This document shows positions 1 to 7,059 of a stretch of DNA of 13,671 bases, in pieces. Each line of letters opens with the position of its first letter. Within the stretch, counting starts at the first letter, position 1. Under the pieces are notes generated by a model, which was not told the origin of the DNA, did no database searches, and saw nothing but the letters and a program-made list of their open reading frames with translations. A program made the position numbers and the translations under genes. The stretch spans positions 1 through 13,671 of the forward strand of contig CAZXWC010000040.1 of the NCBI GenBank assembly GCA_964644525.1, in the 5' to 3' direction. Origin of the DNA: BM714 sp964644525. GTDB lineage: Bacteria; Bacillota; Clostridia; Peptostreptococcales; BM714.

Positions 1-40
1 TTGCTTCTTGTGCTATTTCTATATCACTTTTGTATGACAT
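1..40 (-). CDS. fhs: Formate--tetrahydrofolate ligase, N-terminal fragment (runs off the window)
   Basis: Only the first 13 codons are present. They read MSYKSDIEIAQEA, which I recognise as the conserved start of formate--THF ligase (typically M-x-TDIEIAQEA). The family makes 10-formyl-THF from formate, THF and ATP in the cytoplasm, the first THF step of the methyl branch of the Wood-Ljungdahl pathway and a source of formyl groups for purines. A GGAGG ribosome binding site sits 6 nt before the ATG at 38-40. The start lies inside the end of the upstream folate transporter gene (17-nt overlap, different frame), so the two are probably co-transcribed and translationally coupled. Identification rests on a short but distinctive N-terminus; the rest of the gene is outside the window. 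Confidence 0.8.
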   Translation of the reverse strand, partial: MSYKSDIEIAQEA

Positions 41-824
41 TGCCTACCTCCGTTTTTGTTTTTATTGTGCTCCGTTTATTGTAAGCCTTCATGCTCTTCA
101 CCAAAACCGCTATTAACAGCGAATACATGGGGATCATGATGTAGTTCGAAAGAACCCTCCCCGGCATGAATGCAAGAAATCCTTTGCCATATAAGACCGA
201 AATAAAATAAGTGTTCAGTATCATGGAGCATATCAACTGAGTAACGCTGACTGTAAAAATTATCTTGTCCATCTTTATGCCACTCACCCTTGTGCTGACT
301 TTTATAGGCAAATATATATATGCCGCAACCAGTACAAAAAAGATTGCCGGATACACAAAGCTCAATCTTTGGCCATTGTATAAGAGCTTCCCGTCTCCAA
401 AGAACATGATTCCTCTTGTGAAAAGAATTCCCGCAAACCCTAAAGATATTAGTAAAATGAATATGGTGTTGATCACATTGAAGTTTCTATCTTTTCTCAA
501 GTATTTGTATATTAGCCCGGGTATGAAACCAGTCAGCGCACTTGACAATGTGAATCCGGGAAAATACGGTCCGGCAGGCTTTATGGCAAACCCCAAAATA
601 TCCGACAATGCCCCTGTTGCAAATCCTGCAAATGGTCCACAAATAATACCACTTATCATTATGGGCACAGATGTAAAATTAATTCTTAGAGACGGTATGC
701 CAGCCAATGGAACATACACCTCAAGAACAATCTTAAGAACCAGGCTAAGTGCCGTCAAAAGCCCTACCCTTACCAATGTTTCCGTACTGAATTTCTTTTC
801 CCTTTTAATAAAAGCATTACTCAT
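24..824 (-). CDS. folT: Folate-family ECF transporter S component (FolT type)
   Basis: A 266-aa, very hydrophobic protein with about six membrane segments. It resembles the substrate-binding S component of energy-coupling-factor transporters of the folate family: an N-terminal Thr/Leu-rich helix, then PSLRINFTSVPIMISGIICGP and a GALSDILGF segment, as in that family. It should bind folate in the membrane and work with EcfA, EcfA' and EcfT encoded elsewhere. The ATG at 822-824 is chosen because AAAGGAGG lies just upstream; the frame stays open to 929 only because it reads into the riboswitch. A THF riboswitch precedes it and fhs overlaps its 3' end, which supports folate as substrate over other vitamins. 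The protein is somewhat longer than minimal S components (about 180-200 aa), with extra length in the middle loop and a basic C-terminal tail. Confidence 0.85.
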   Translation of the reverse strand: MSNAFIKREKKFSTETLVRVGLLTALSLVLKIVLEVYVPLAGIPSLRINFTSVPIMISGIICGPFAGFATGALSDILGFAIKPAGPYFPGFTLSSALTGFIPGLIYKYLRKDRNFNVINTIFILLISLGFAGILFTRGIMFFGDGKLLYNGQRLSFVYPAIFFVLVAAYIYLPIKVSTRVSGIKMDKIIFTVSVTQLICSMILNTYFISVLYGKGFLAFMPGRVLSNYIMIPMYSLLIAVLVKSMKAYNKRSTIKTKTEVGNVIQK

Positions 825-871
825 TTGATCCTCCTTTTTGAGCAATGCTTCCACCAATACAATGATCTTGT

Positions 872-963
872 AACAGCGGAAGCGATGAAATAACGCGAGT
901 TTCCTCTTCGTCCAAAGGCGACCTCCCATCCTTTAGCACTTGACGCATTGCACCTACTCTGTT
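872..963 (-). promoter_or_regulatory. Tetrahydrofolate (THF) riboswitch
   Basis: Read on the minus strand, the leader of the folate transporter gene carries the THF riboswitch core in order: AACAG followed by AGTAG, then GCGTCAAGTGC, GGGAGGTCG, GACGAA, an ACTCGCG segment, and TTCCG followed by CTGTT. AACAG (959-963) pairs with CTGTT (872-876) to close helix P1, and AATGCG pairs with CGCGTT for the next helix. Size (92 nt) and motif order match the known aptamer class, which binds THF and its derivatives and lowers expression of folate genes. Between aptamer and start codon I see no hairpin followed by a T-run, so control of translation is more likely than attenuation, although I did not find an obvious anti-Shine-Dalgarno pairing. 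Confidence 0.88.
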
Positions 964-976
964 TATTGTTTATTTA

Positions 977-1006
977 ATTATATACGATTTATTCGAGCTA
1001 AAGCAA
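977..1006 (-). promoter_or_regulatory. Sigma-A-type promoter of the folT-fhs unit
   Basis: On the minus strand, TTGCTT (1001-1006) and a perfect TATAAT (977-982) are separated by 18 nt. Transcription should start near 970, a few bases before the 5' strand of riboswitch helix P1. This position fits a riboswitch leader transcript well. Confidence 0.65.
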
Positions 1007-1088
1007 AAAATATCCACCTTAGTCCGAAATATTCATATGATTTTTTGCTATTAATTATGGTTTTTTGTCTATAGGCTGGTTCCACCCT

Positions 1089-3182
1089 TTAAATACCTGT
1101 TTGGTCGAGTTGCCTCAGCCCGTACCTCTTTATTATGTTTATAAGCTTTGTCGCGTAAACTGGATCGGTTGCATAACCCGCCCTCTTGATTGCCCAAGCG
1201 CCCAAGGTGCTGTCATGCATTACTTCCGTAAACAGCCTGTATCTTTCGCGCTCAAGCAGGAAGCTTTTGTGGTCTTCCCAACCCTCACGAACATCGAAGT
1301 ATGCCCTGAACTCGTCGTCGACCCTGTACTCGACTCCACTATATACCTCCCAAGTGTTTGAAGTCACAGAACCATTGCTGCCTTCTCCCTTGATGCCAAA
1401 AAGATTGTTTGAGAATTTGCCGCTGTACTTGTCTACAGGAACACTCTGCCCCCAGCCTGTCTCGAGAATTGCCTGAGCCGTCTGCATGGCCGCTGACATT
1501 CCCGTCTCTTGCCAAGATTCGATTGCAAGATTTGAAGCGAAATCGAGAAACTCGTCTTTTTCGACTATCGGCTTAGCCTCATAAAGCGTTCCCATATAAA
1601 TTTCAAACGCCACATCTTGGCTCAACACCCTTTGTCCATTGTAAAAACCTTCGGCTCGTATCGACATTTGGCCATCCCCAATTTCCGGCAATGAAAGTTC
1701 GAAGGATTCGTCTATGCTGTAGTCTTTTACCAAGTACCTTCCTTTTCCATTTGCCTTATCGGTCAAAAGGAGATCTATCTTGTCCAGATTGACATTGCTT
1801 TGAAATGATATTTCAACAGATTCAGTAAATACTTGGCCCGGTCTGATTCCCGTGACCAAAAGCCTTGGCCCGCCATCAACCGTGACTCTGACAAATTCGC
1901 TCTCGTGCAACCTACCCGCAGTATCCTTGACGCTTACCCTCAGCTCCTTCTCTCCCGAATCCCCGGCCCCAGGTGTCCAAGTATATCCTCCATAAGGAAT
2001 CGTGGCAAGAATACTTGTTTTCCCCGTCTCAACATCCCTTATGAAATATTGGGTTTCTATCACGTCAAAATTTCTTGATGCGTAAAGCCTTACAGGCCCG
2101 CTGATTGTCATGCCGGCCGATACCCCCGTGAGTGAAATTCTCTTTTCCTCGTTTGCATAAACCTTTACACTTTCACTTTCATAAGAGTTGCCGTTTTCGT
2201 CATAGGCGATTGCCTTGATCGTGTAGGCACCGTTAGCCGGAGTCCACTCGTACTTTCCAAACGGGTCTTTGTAATCCACAGTCTCTATCGTTCCGCTTCC
2301 GGCATCCCCTATTTCATATGATACATATTCTGCAAGAAAATTGATGTTCTGTCCGATTGAAACTGTTCCCTTTATCTCTTCCGAATCCGAAAGACCGCTA
2401 ATGGATATTCCAGGCTTCACATCAATCCTCGCGGATATTGCATCTCCTCCGATAAAATTTTTGTCCCCATCATAAAAAGCTACTGCTAAAACCTTGTCTC
2501 CGTTGTCGCCAACTCTGGGCAAGTATTCTATTGAATCAGAAAAAGGGCTCCCTTTTGCAACCACATAGCCCTTGGCAGTATCCTTTTCAAGCAGGAGGAG
2601 CTTCATCTCCGACGCTGCCCTTCTTATGTTTTCAGGTGCCGAAACAAGAATTTCCGTTTTCCCTGCGATAGTTCCGTAGGTTTTGCCGTATCCAACAACG
2701 ACATCGTAAAACGGGGTGACGGTCGACGACTTGCTTGAATCGACAATCACCGTCCTTTCATCGCCGTCCCAGTCGACACCAATTCCAAGGGCATTCCCGA
2801 GAAGCCTGAGTGGCACATAGGTGCGGTCGTTTATAATTTTGGGTGCGACATCGCTGATACCGAAGGATTCGCCGTCTCCATAATCCACAAGATGGCTTCC
2901 TATCCAAAAGAGAATTCTTTTATCTCCCTTGTTAACCTGCACCGTTCTTTTTTCCCCGTCCCAAATTACTTGTGCGCCTATCTCCTCTGAAACGAATCTC
3001 AAAGGAACCAATGTCCTGTCATTCTCTATAACAGGTTGAGAAAGCCCTGTTATGTCTTTTCCGTCAACAAGCAAACTTATTCCTTGCATCTCGAATCCTT
3101 GAGAATTGCCTGCCGAACACGTAAAAATAAAAAAAACGAATACCGCCAATAAAGCAGTCCTTATATTCAATTTCCTTAGCAT
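1089..3182 (-). CDS. Secreted cell-wall hydrolase: stalk domain, Ig-like domains, C-terminal glucosaminidase
   Basis: A 697-aa exported protein. Residues 1-29 form a signal peptide (basic start, hydrophobic core at 10-21). Residues 36-148 are a copper-amine-oxidase N-terminal ('stalk') domain with two copies of the motif DRTxVPLR...G..V.WDG..RTV.V (55-83 and 119-147). The middle holds three related beta-sandwich modules at about 256-342, 347-436 and 439-528; the first two share a YxWTP motif. Residues 541-690 are a glucosaminidase domain of the FlgJ/LytD type, with the likely catalytic glutamate E574 in AILETGWGQS and the NNLFGIKG motif at 592-599. It probably cleaves the glycan strand of peptidoglycan outside the cell. 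AAAGGGG precedes the ATG. It follows the metalloprotease gene by 108 nt on the same strand. I see no clear terminator after it. The stalk domain in such proteins is not an oxidase. Confidence 0.85.
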   Translation of the reverse strand: MLRKLNIRTALLAVFVFFIFTCSAGNSQGFEMQGISLLVDGKDITGLSQPVIENDRTLVPLRFVSEEIGAQVIWDGEKRTVQVNKGDKRILFWIGSHLVDYGDGESFGISDVAPKIINDRTYVPLRLLGNALGIGVDWDGDERTVIVDSSKSSTVTPFYDVVVGYGKTYGTIAGKTEILVSAPENIRRAASEMKLLLLEKDTAKGYVVAKGSPFSDSIEYLPRVGDNGDKVLAVAFYDGDKNFIGGDAISARIDVKPGISISGLSDSEEIKGTVSIGQNINFLAEYVSYEIGDAGSGTIETVDYKDPFGKYEWTPANGAYTIKAIAYDENGNSYESESVKVYANEEKRISLTGVSAGMTISGPVRLYASRNFDVIETQYFIRDVETGKTSILATIPYGGYTWTPGAGDSGEKELRVSVKDTAGRLHESEFVRVTVDGGPRLLVTGIRPGQVFTESVEISFQSNVNLDKIDLLLTDKANGKGRYLVKDYSIDESFELSLPEIGDGQMSIRAEGFYNGQRVLSQDVAFEIYMGTLYEAKPIVEKDEFLDFASNLAIESWQETGMSAAMQTAQAILETGWGQSVPVDKYSGKFSNNLFGIKGEGSNGSVTSNTWEVYSGVEYRVDDEFRAYFDVREGWEDHKSFLLERERYRLFTEVMHDSTLGAWAIKRAGYATDPVYATKLINIIKRYGLRQLDQTGI

Positions 3183-3290
3183 TGTTTTGCCCCTTTCAAA
3201 ATTATTGCCAACTATAGCAATCGAACATTCCGATTTTTCCCGCCTCTGTTACCTGTAAGTATGCAGATTTTTTCGATTCGCCCAACACAT

Positions 3291-3998
3291 TTACAATTGC
3301 ATAGCAATCCCATATTTCTTAAGCCAATCTTTTCTTTGCCTGTATTCAGGAATTATTTTCTCCACCAAGGCCCAAAATTCCTTGGAGTGGTTGAAGTGGA
3401 CCATGTGGCACATCTCGTGGACTACTATATAGTCTACAACTTCCGATGGAGCCATCGAACACTTCAAGTTGAAATTGAGTCTGTGCTCACTTGAACAACT
3501 CCCCCATCTGCTTTTCTGCCTCTTTACCCTTATATCAATTGGTCTTTGATCAAAATACTTTTGGAAATTGGCCACCTTTTCTACAAGCATTTCAAATGTT
3601 TTTTCCCTGTACCAATCCTCCATGGCTTTTTTTAGTTTTTCAGGTTCTCTTGTATTCGTCCTTATTCGAAATTTCTTGCCGTCAAATTCAACAACAGGCT
3701 TTTTCAATGAATTGTCAATTGCAATCGCAAGTTCGCTTTTTCTTCCCATATGCATGAAGGTTTCACCTTCAACATAATCTTTTCCGCTTTTTAACAGTCC
3801 CAACTCTTTGATTTCCTTTAGTTTTCTTATAATCCATTCCGCTTTCTTGTCAATAACTTCTCGGACGTTCTTTTCTTTCATTCCTGCTGGAGCAAGCACC
3901 AAAACGTTTTGGGGAAGCTCGATGCTAATTTTAATACTCTTCCTTCTTTTATATTCAATTGAAAGCTCCGCAACCATGTCCTCATACACAAATCTCAT
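3291..3998 (-). CDS. YgjP-type zinc metallopeptidase (DUF45 / M48-like)
   Basis: A 235-aa soluble protein with no signal peptide. The C-terminal half has the features of the YgjP/DUF45 family: RQKSRWGSCS at 160-169, then the zinc motif HEMCH (194-198), the third ligand H204, and FW at 208-209. The two histidines and H204 should hold zinc, with E195 as catalytic base. The N-terminal half (about 20-115) carries the usual beta-rich segment with an APAGM motif at 36-40. Length is normal for the family. The physiological substrate of these proteins is poorly known. The ATG has GAGG about 8 nt upstream. The gene is transcribed divergently from the DUF134-NifX operon and lies upstream of the wall hydrolase gene; a functional link between these is not evident from the sequence. 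Confidence 0.85.
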   Translation of the reverse strand: MRFVYEDMVAELSIEYKRRKSIKISIELPQNVLVLAPAGMKEKNVREVIDKKAEWIIRKLKEIKELGLLKSGKDYVEGETFMHMGRKSELAIAIDNSLKKPVVEFDGKKFRIRTNTREPEKLKKAMEDWYREKTFEMLVEKVANFQKYFDQRPIDIRVKRQKSRWGSCSSEHRLNFNLKCSMAPSEVVDYIVVHEMCHMVHFNHSKEFWALVEKIIPEYRQRKDWLKKYGIAMQL

Positions 3999-4064
3999 TT
4001 TTTATTCCTCTTCTATTCCTTTTCAACTTACAAAAATAATTTGATTTTCTTTCCATTACATAAA

Positions 4065-4093
4065 AGTATACCACTGCCTATAAAATCTCTAAA
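4065..4093 (-). promoter_or_regulatory. Probable promoter of the YgjP-type peptidase gene
   Basis: On the minus strand, TTTAGA (4088-4093), a 17-nt spacer and TATACT (4065-4070) are found, with a TG one base before the -10 box (extended -10). It would start a leader of about 60 nt before the ATG at 3998. Confidence 0.5.
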
Positions 4094-4149
4094 GTTCTTT
4101 TATAGATTCTTTATATTGTTTATGCAAGCAAGAATATTTAATCTTTTCA

Positions 4150-4178
4150 TTGACAAAATGGGTGCCAGGATATATGAT
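4150..4178 (+). promoter_or_regulatory. Strong sigma-A promoter of the ORP/Mrp-type operon
   Basis: A perfect TTGACA (4150-4155), a 17-nt spacer and TATGAT (4173-4178). This is the best promoter in the window. The predicted start site (about 4185) falls within the palindrome at 4184-4197, so expression is probably controlled by a repressor or activator and not left constitutive. Confidence 0.8.
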
Positions 4179-4183
4179 TTAGT

Positions 4184-4197
4184 TGTGCATATGCACA
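4184..4197. promoter_or_regulatory. Perfect 14-bp palindrome over the start site (operator candidate)
   Basis: TGTGCATATGCACA is identical to its own reverse complement. It begins 5 nt after the -10 box and ends 18 nt before the start codon of a gene whose first domain is a predicted helix-turn-helix protein. Placement across the transcription start fits an operator. The binding protein is not shown by the sequence; the DUF134 protein just downstream is the obvious candidate. I did not notice another copy in the window. Confidence 0.5.
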
Positions 4198-4215
4198 TAT
4201 GGGAAGGAGGGTAAA

Positions 4216-4893
4216 ATGCCAAGGAACAAAAAAAACAGATTATGCAGAAGACTTAGCGACCAAAAAATCTACATCCCTTATGGTGCCGATCCCGAATCCT
4301 CGGAAAAGGTATTCATAGAGCTTGATGAATTTGAAGCTATAAGGCTATGCGACTATGACGGCAAAAGCCAGATAGAGGCAAGCAAGGAAATGGGGCTTTC
4401 CAGGGGAACGGTTCAAAGGCTTCTTCTCTCTGGACGAAAGAAAATAATCGACGGTTTCTTTCATTCAAAAGCAATAATTGTCAGAAATGACAATAAAAAT
4501 ATTAAATTCAAAGGAGAAAACAACATGACTATCGATTTTAAAAACACAAATAAGATTGCTTTCCCAACAAATGACAAGGTGAATGTTGAAGAACATTTCG
4601 GCCACTGCAGATTTTTTGCAATATTCACTGTAAAAGACAAAGAAATAGTAAGAACCGAATATGTTTCAGCCCCTGCGCATCAACCGGGACTTCTCCCCAA
4701 GTTTCTGGGCGAAATGAATACGACTGCAATAATAACAGGCGGAATGGGACAAATGGCTATCAATCTATTTAAAGAGGCTAATGTTGAAGTTATTCTTGGA
4801 GCCAGGGGAAGCATAGAGGCAAATTTGAACGAATACCTGGGTGGAGAACTCTACTCGACCGGTTCAGCCTGCACCCACACACACGATCATTAA
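4216..4893 (+). CDS. DUF134 helix-turn-helix domain fused to a NifX-like (dinitrogenase iron-molybdenum cofactor) domain
   Basis: A 225-aa two-domain protein. Residues 1-98 match DUF134: the MPRxKKxRxCRRL start, ELDEFEAIRLCDYDG (36-50) and a sigma-like helix-turn-helix at about 51-75 (QIEASKEMGLSRGTVQRLL). Residues 112-214 are a NifB/NifX-type domain with FPTND (116-120) and HFGHC (127-131), followed by a Cys/His tail ending CTHTHDH that could bind metal. NifX-like domains bind Fe- or Mo-containing clusters; in ORP proteins of sulfate reducers the cofactor contains Mo and Cu. The ATG at 4216 is chosen for its GGAAGGAGGG site; a TTG at 4183 lies on the palindrome. An internal ribosome binding site and ATG at codon 104 could also yield the second domain alone. 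First gene of a four-gene unit with two MinD-like ATPases. Likely role: regulator and cofactor-binding partner of an ORP-type complex. Confidence 0.85.
   Translation: MPRNKKNRLCRRLSDQKIYIPYGADPESSEKVFIELDEFEAIRLCDYDGKSQIEASKEMGLSRGTVQRLLLSGRKKIIDGFFHSKAIIVRNDNKNIKFKGENNMTIDFKNTNKIAFPTNDKVNVEEHFGHCRFFAIFTVKDKEIVRTEYVSAPAHQPGLLPKFLGEMNTTAIITGGMGQMAINLFKEANVEVILGARGSIEANLNEYLGGELYSTGSACTHTHDH
4511..4527 (+). promoter_or_regulatory. Internal ribosome binding site and in-frame ATG in the DUF134-NifX gene
   Basis: AAGGAG (4511-4516) lies 8 nt before an ATG (4525-4527) that is in frame at codon 104, exactly in the linker between the two domains. Starting here would give a 122-aa NifX-like protein, nearly the same size as the separate 124-aa NifX-like protein encoded next. 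It may be active, or a relic from when the domains were two genes. Confidence 0.5.
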
Positions 4894-4925
4894 TCTCAAA
4901 TACAAGTCGATAAAGGAGCAAAATT

Positions 4926-5300
4926 ATGATAATTGGAATTTGCGCAAAAGAAAACGGCCTGAACAGCCCTGTGGCCGACAGATTCGGCAGGGCTGAATAC
5001 TATGTTCTGTTCAACACTGAAAGCAAGGAATCCCGCACAATTGAGAATACCGCGAAAAATTCCGCCAGCGGAGCGGGTGGAAGAGCCGTAAGGCTATTGG
5101 ACGAAAACGGAGTAACCGTAGCTCTTGCGCCTGAGCTTGGCCCAAAAGCTATGGACGCAATCAAGGCTTTCGAGATCCGTGCATATTCATACGGAGAAAG
5201 CAAAACCGTAAAGGAAGCTTTGGAAAACTTCGAAGCCGGCAAACTTAAAGAATTCAAAACAAATTCAACCCAGTCCCACCACGGACTCAGAAGGGTGTAG
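4926..5300 (+). CDS. NifB/NifX-family (dinitrogenase iron-molybdenum cofactor domain) protein, ORP-like
   Basis: A 124-aa single-domain protein of the NifX/NafY/ORP type. The family pattern is visible: MIIGICAKENGLNSPVADRFG at the start, the segment after it (AEYYVLFN), then GAGGRAVRLLDENGV and LAPELGPKA, typical of the RNase-H-like fold of this group. It lacks the histidine of HFGHC seen in its upstream neighbour (here DRFGRA), so any cofactor would be held differently; a HH pair occurs near the C-terminus (117-118). AAGGAG stands 7 nt before the ATG. It lies 32 nt after the DUF134-NifX gene and 24 nt before the first ATPase gene, so it belongs to the same operon. There are no nitrogenase genes nearby, so a role in nitrogen fixation is not indicated. 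Confidence 0.85.
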   Translation: MIIGICAKENGLNSPVADRFGRAEYYVLFNTESKESRTIENTAKNSASGAGGRAVRLLDENGVTVALAPELGPKAMDAIKAFEIRAYSYGESKTVKEALENFEAGKLKEFKTNSTQSHHGLRRV

Positions 5301-5324
5301 TCACAAAAGTCTGGAGATGAAAGA

Positions 5325-6161
5325 ATGAAGATAGCTGTTCTAAGCGGAAAAGGCGGTACAGGAAAAACCACCGTGGCAACAAATATGGCCTTCAACTTCA
5401 AAGGTTCGGTCCTTGTCGATGCAGATGTCGAGGAGCCAAACAGCCACATATTCATAAAACCACAAGTTACGGGTGAAAAAAGCGTATGCAAGAATTTTCC
5501 CGTTGTCGACATGGACAGATGCAATCTCTGCGGCGACTGCGGAAGGTTCTGCAAGTACAACGCAATATTGCCCGCCAAAAACAAGGTCCTGGTGTTCAAG
5601 GAAATTTGCCACGACTGCGGAGGATGCGAGCTTGTATGCAAAAGGAATGCAATCTCATACGAAAAAAGGGAAATTGGAAAAATCCACTCGGGTAAAGGCT
5701 TGGGAGGCATAAATTTCATTTATGGGGATCTCAATGTAGGCGAAGTTTCAGGCGTCAAGATAATATCCGAACTTAGGGAAATGGTTTCAAATGACCAAGT
5801 GGTCATAATAGACTCCCCTCCCGGAACTTCATGCGCTTCGGTTGAGGCTGTAGAAAGCGTCGATTATGCGGTAGTCGTATCCGAGCCAACCCCCTTCGGT
5901 GTAGGCGACATGAAAATGGTCGTTGAAATGCTCGAAAACATGAAGATTCCATTCGGTGTTGTCGTAAACAAGGCGGGCCTCGGCAATGATGAAATCTACG
6001 ATTACTGCTTAGGCAAAAATATTGAAATCCTTGAAAACATACCGTTTAGCGAAGAAATAGCAAAACTCTACGCTGTCGGTGAAATGATGTGCCTCGAAAA
6101 CTCAAAATACAGTCATTATTTTGAAAACATAATAGGAAAAATAAGCAAAACCGTCAAATAG
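5325..6161 (+). CDS. MinD/Mrp-type P-loop ATPase with inserted 2[4Fe-4S] ferredoxin domain (first copy)
   Basis: A 278-aa cytoplasmic ATPase of the ParA/MinD superfamily. The deviant Walker A motif is GKGGTGKTT at 8-16 and Walker A' follows at VDADVEEPN (31-39). A ferredoxin module is inserted after it: Cys 66, 69, 72, 76 and Cys 95, 98, 101, 105, each set in the C-x2-C-x2-C-x3-C spacing of a [4Fe-4S] cluster. The ATPase fold then resumes with the Walker B-like IIDSPPGTSC and VVSEPTPFG. Proteins of this design always seem to occur in pairs beside NifX-like proteins and form part of the ORP complex in Desulfovibrio; they resemble Mrp/Nbp35 cluster carriers. Inferred role: ATP-dependent assembly or insertion of a metal-sulfur cluster into the NifX-like partners. 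GGAGATGAAAGA precedes the ATG. The next gene starts 23 nt downstream. Confidence 0.9.
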   Translation: MKIAVLSGKGGTGKTTVATNMAFNFKGSVLVDADVEEPNSHIFIKPQVTGEKSVCKNFPVVDMDRCNLCGDCGRFCKYNAILPAKNKVLVFKEICHDCGGCELVCKRNAISYEKREIGKIHSGKGLGGINFIYGDLNVGEVSGVKIISELREMVSNDQVVIIDSPPGTSCASVEAVESVDYAVVVSEPTPFGVGDMKMVVEMLENMKIPFGVVVNKAGLGNDEIYDYCLGKNIEILENIPFSEEIAKLYAVGEMMCLENSKYSHYFENIIGKISKTVK

Positions 6162-6184
6162 ACTGTAACGAAAGGTTGTATGCT

Positions 6185-7045
6185 ATGGATATAAATGAAA
6201 TCGTTGTCATATCGGGAAAAGGCGGAACGGGAAAAACGACTCTGGTCGCTTCACTAGTGCCGTTTCTTGAAAACCCGGTTATTGCCGACTGCGACGTCGA
6301 CGCACCGGACCTCAACATATTGTTTGGAGAAACAATCAGGGAAAGCAAAGATTTTGTGGGACTGAAGAGAGCTGTAATAAATGAGGATCTGTGCACGAAA
6401 TGCGGACTTTGCCGGCAAAAATGCAAATTCAACGCAATAAGCGAAGATATAAAAGTCAGTTTCAGCAAATGCGAAGGTTGCAGCGTATGCGAATACGTAT
6501 GCCCAACCGGAGCAATAGAAATGAAAGATTGCGTGGTCGGTCAGGTTTTCGATTCCGATACGGAATACGGTCCAATGGTTCACGCCAGGCTGATACCCGG
6601 CGAGGAAACATCCGGAAAACTTGTATCTGAAGTAAGAAAATCAGCAAAGGCGCTTGCCGAAAAGACTGGCAAAGAAACCATAATAATCGACGGCTCGCCG
6701 GGGATTGCCTGCAATGTAATCGCATCGATAACAGGCGTTAAAAAAACGGTAATCGTCATCGAACCGACGTTTTCGGGTCTTCACGATCTTGAAAAAGTCC
6801 ATCGCCTTGTTCAAAACTTCAGTATCAATATTGTGGTTGTCATCAACAAAAGCGATTTGTCCCAAGCCGGACTGAAGGCAATTGAGGACTACTGCGAAGA
6901 ACAGAATTTGAAAATCGCGCTCAAGATACCCTTCAACAAGAACATTGTGAAATCAATATCCGAAAGAAAGATACCTTCACTGGACAACAAGGAATTTTTC
7001 GAGGAAATAGGCTTTGCCGAGTTAGTTGATTGGATAAAAGAATAG
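6185..7045 (+). CDS. MinD/Mrp-type P-loop ATPase with inserted 2[4Fe-4S] ferredoxin domain (second copy)
   Basis: A 286-aa paralogue of the preceding protein with the same plan. Walker A is GKGGTGKTT (11-19); Walker A' is ADCDVDAPDLN (34-44). The ferredoxin insert has Cys 70, 73, 76, 80 and Cys 96, 99, 102, 106, the last followed by Pro as in classical ferredoxins. The Walker B-like segment is IIDGSPGIAC, followed by VIEPTFSG. It probably forms a heterodimer with the first copy, as is usual for these tandem pairs. The ATG at 6185 is chosen because GAAAGG lies 9 nt upstream; the TTG at 6176 is directly against that site, too close to be used. It is the last gene of the operon: the stop codon is followed by a strong terminator after 14 nt. 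Confidence 0.9.
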   Translation: MDINEIVVISGKGGTGKTTLVASLVPFLENPVIADCDVDAPDLNILFGETIRESKDFVGLKRAVINEDLCTKCGLCRQKCKFNAISEDIKVSFSKCEGCSVCEYVCPTGAIEMKDCVVGQVFDSDTEYGPMVHARLIPGEETSGKLVSEVRKSAKALAEKTGKETIIIDGSPGIACNVIASITGVKKTVIVIEPTFSGLHDLEKVHRLVQNFSINIVVVINKSDLSQAGLKAIEDYCEEQNLKIALKIPFNKNIVKSISERKIPSLDNKEFFEEIGFAELVDWIKE

Positions 7046-7059
7046 TATCAAAAAACACG

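Noticed and set aside
265..828. 187-codon plus-strand reading frame opposite the folate transporter gene
   Set aside because: It is a shadow of the real gene; it has no ribosome binding site and no recognisable domain.
3110..3125. Lipoprotein signal (Cys 22 of the wall hydrolase)
   Set aside because: The residues before the Cys (IFT) do not fit a lipobox well; an ordinary signal peptide is more likely.
1089..3182. Copper amine oxidase activity
   Set aside because: Only the small N-terminal stalk-like domain is present; the catalytic domain with topaquinone site is absent.
4183..4215. Upstream TTG start for the DUF134-NifX gene
   Set aside because: It lies on the palindrome, at the predicted transcription start, with no ribosome binding site; the ATG at 4216 has a strong GGAGG and gives the usual MPR start of DUF134.
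6176..6184. TTG start adding three residues to the second MinD-type ATPase
   Set aside because: It is directly adjacent to the GAAAGG site, so there is no spacing; the ATG at 6185 is 9 nt away and fits.
4216..7045. Nitrogen fixation cluster, because of NifX-like domains
   Set aside because: No nitrogenase or nif assembly genes are present; the pairing with two ferredoxin-MinD ATPases fits the ORP type instead.
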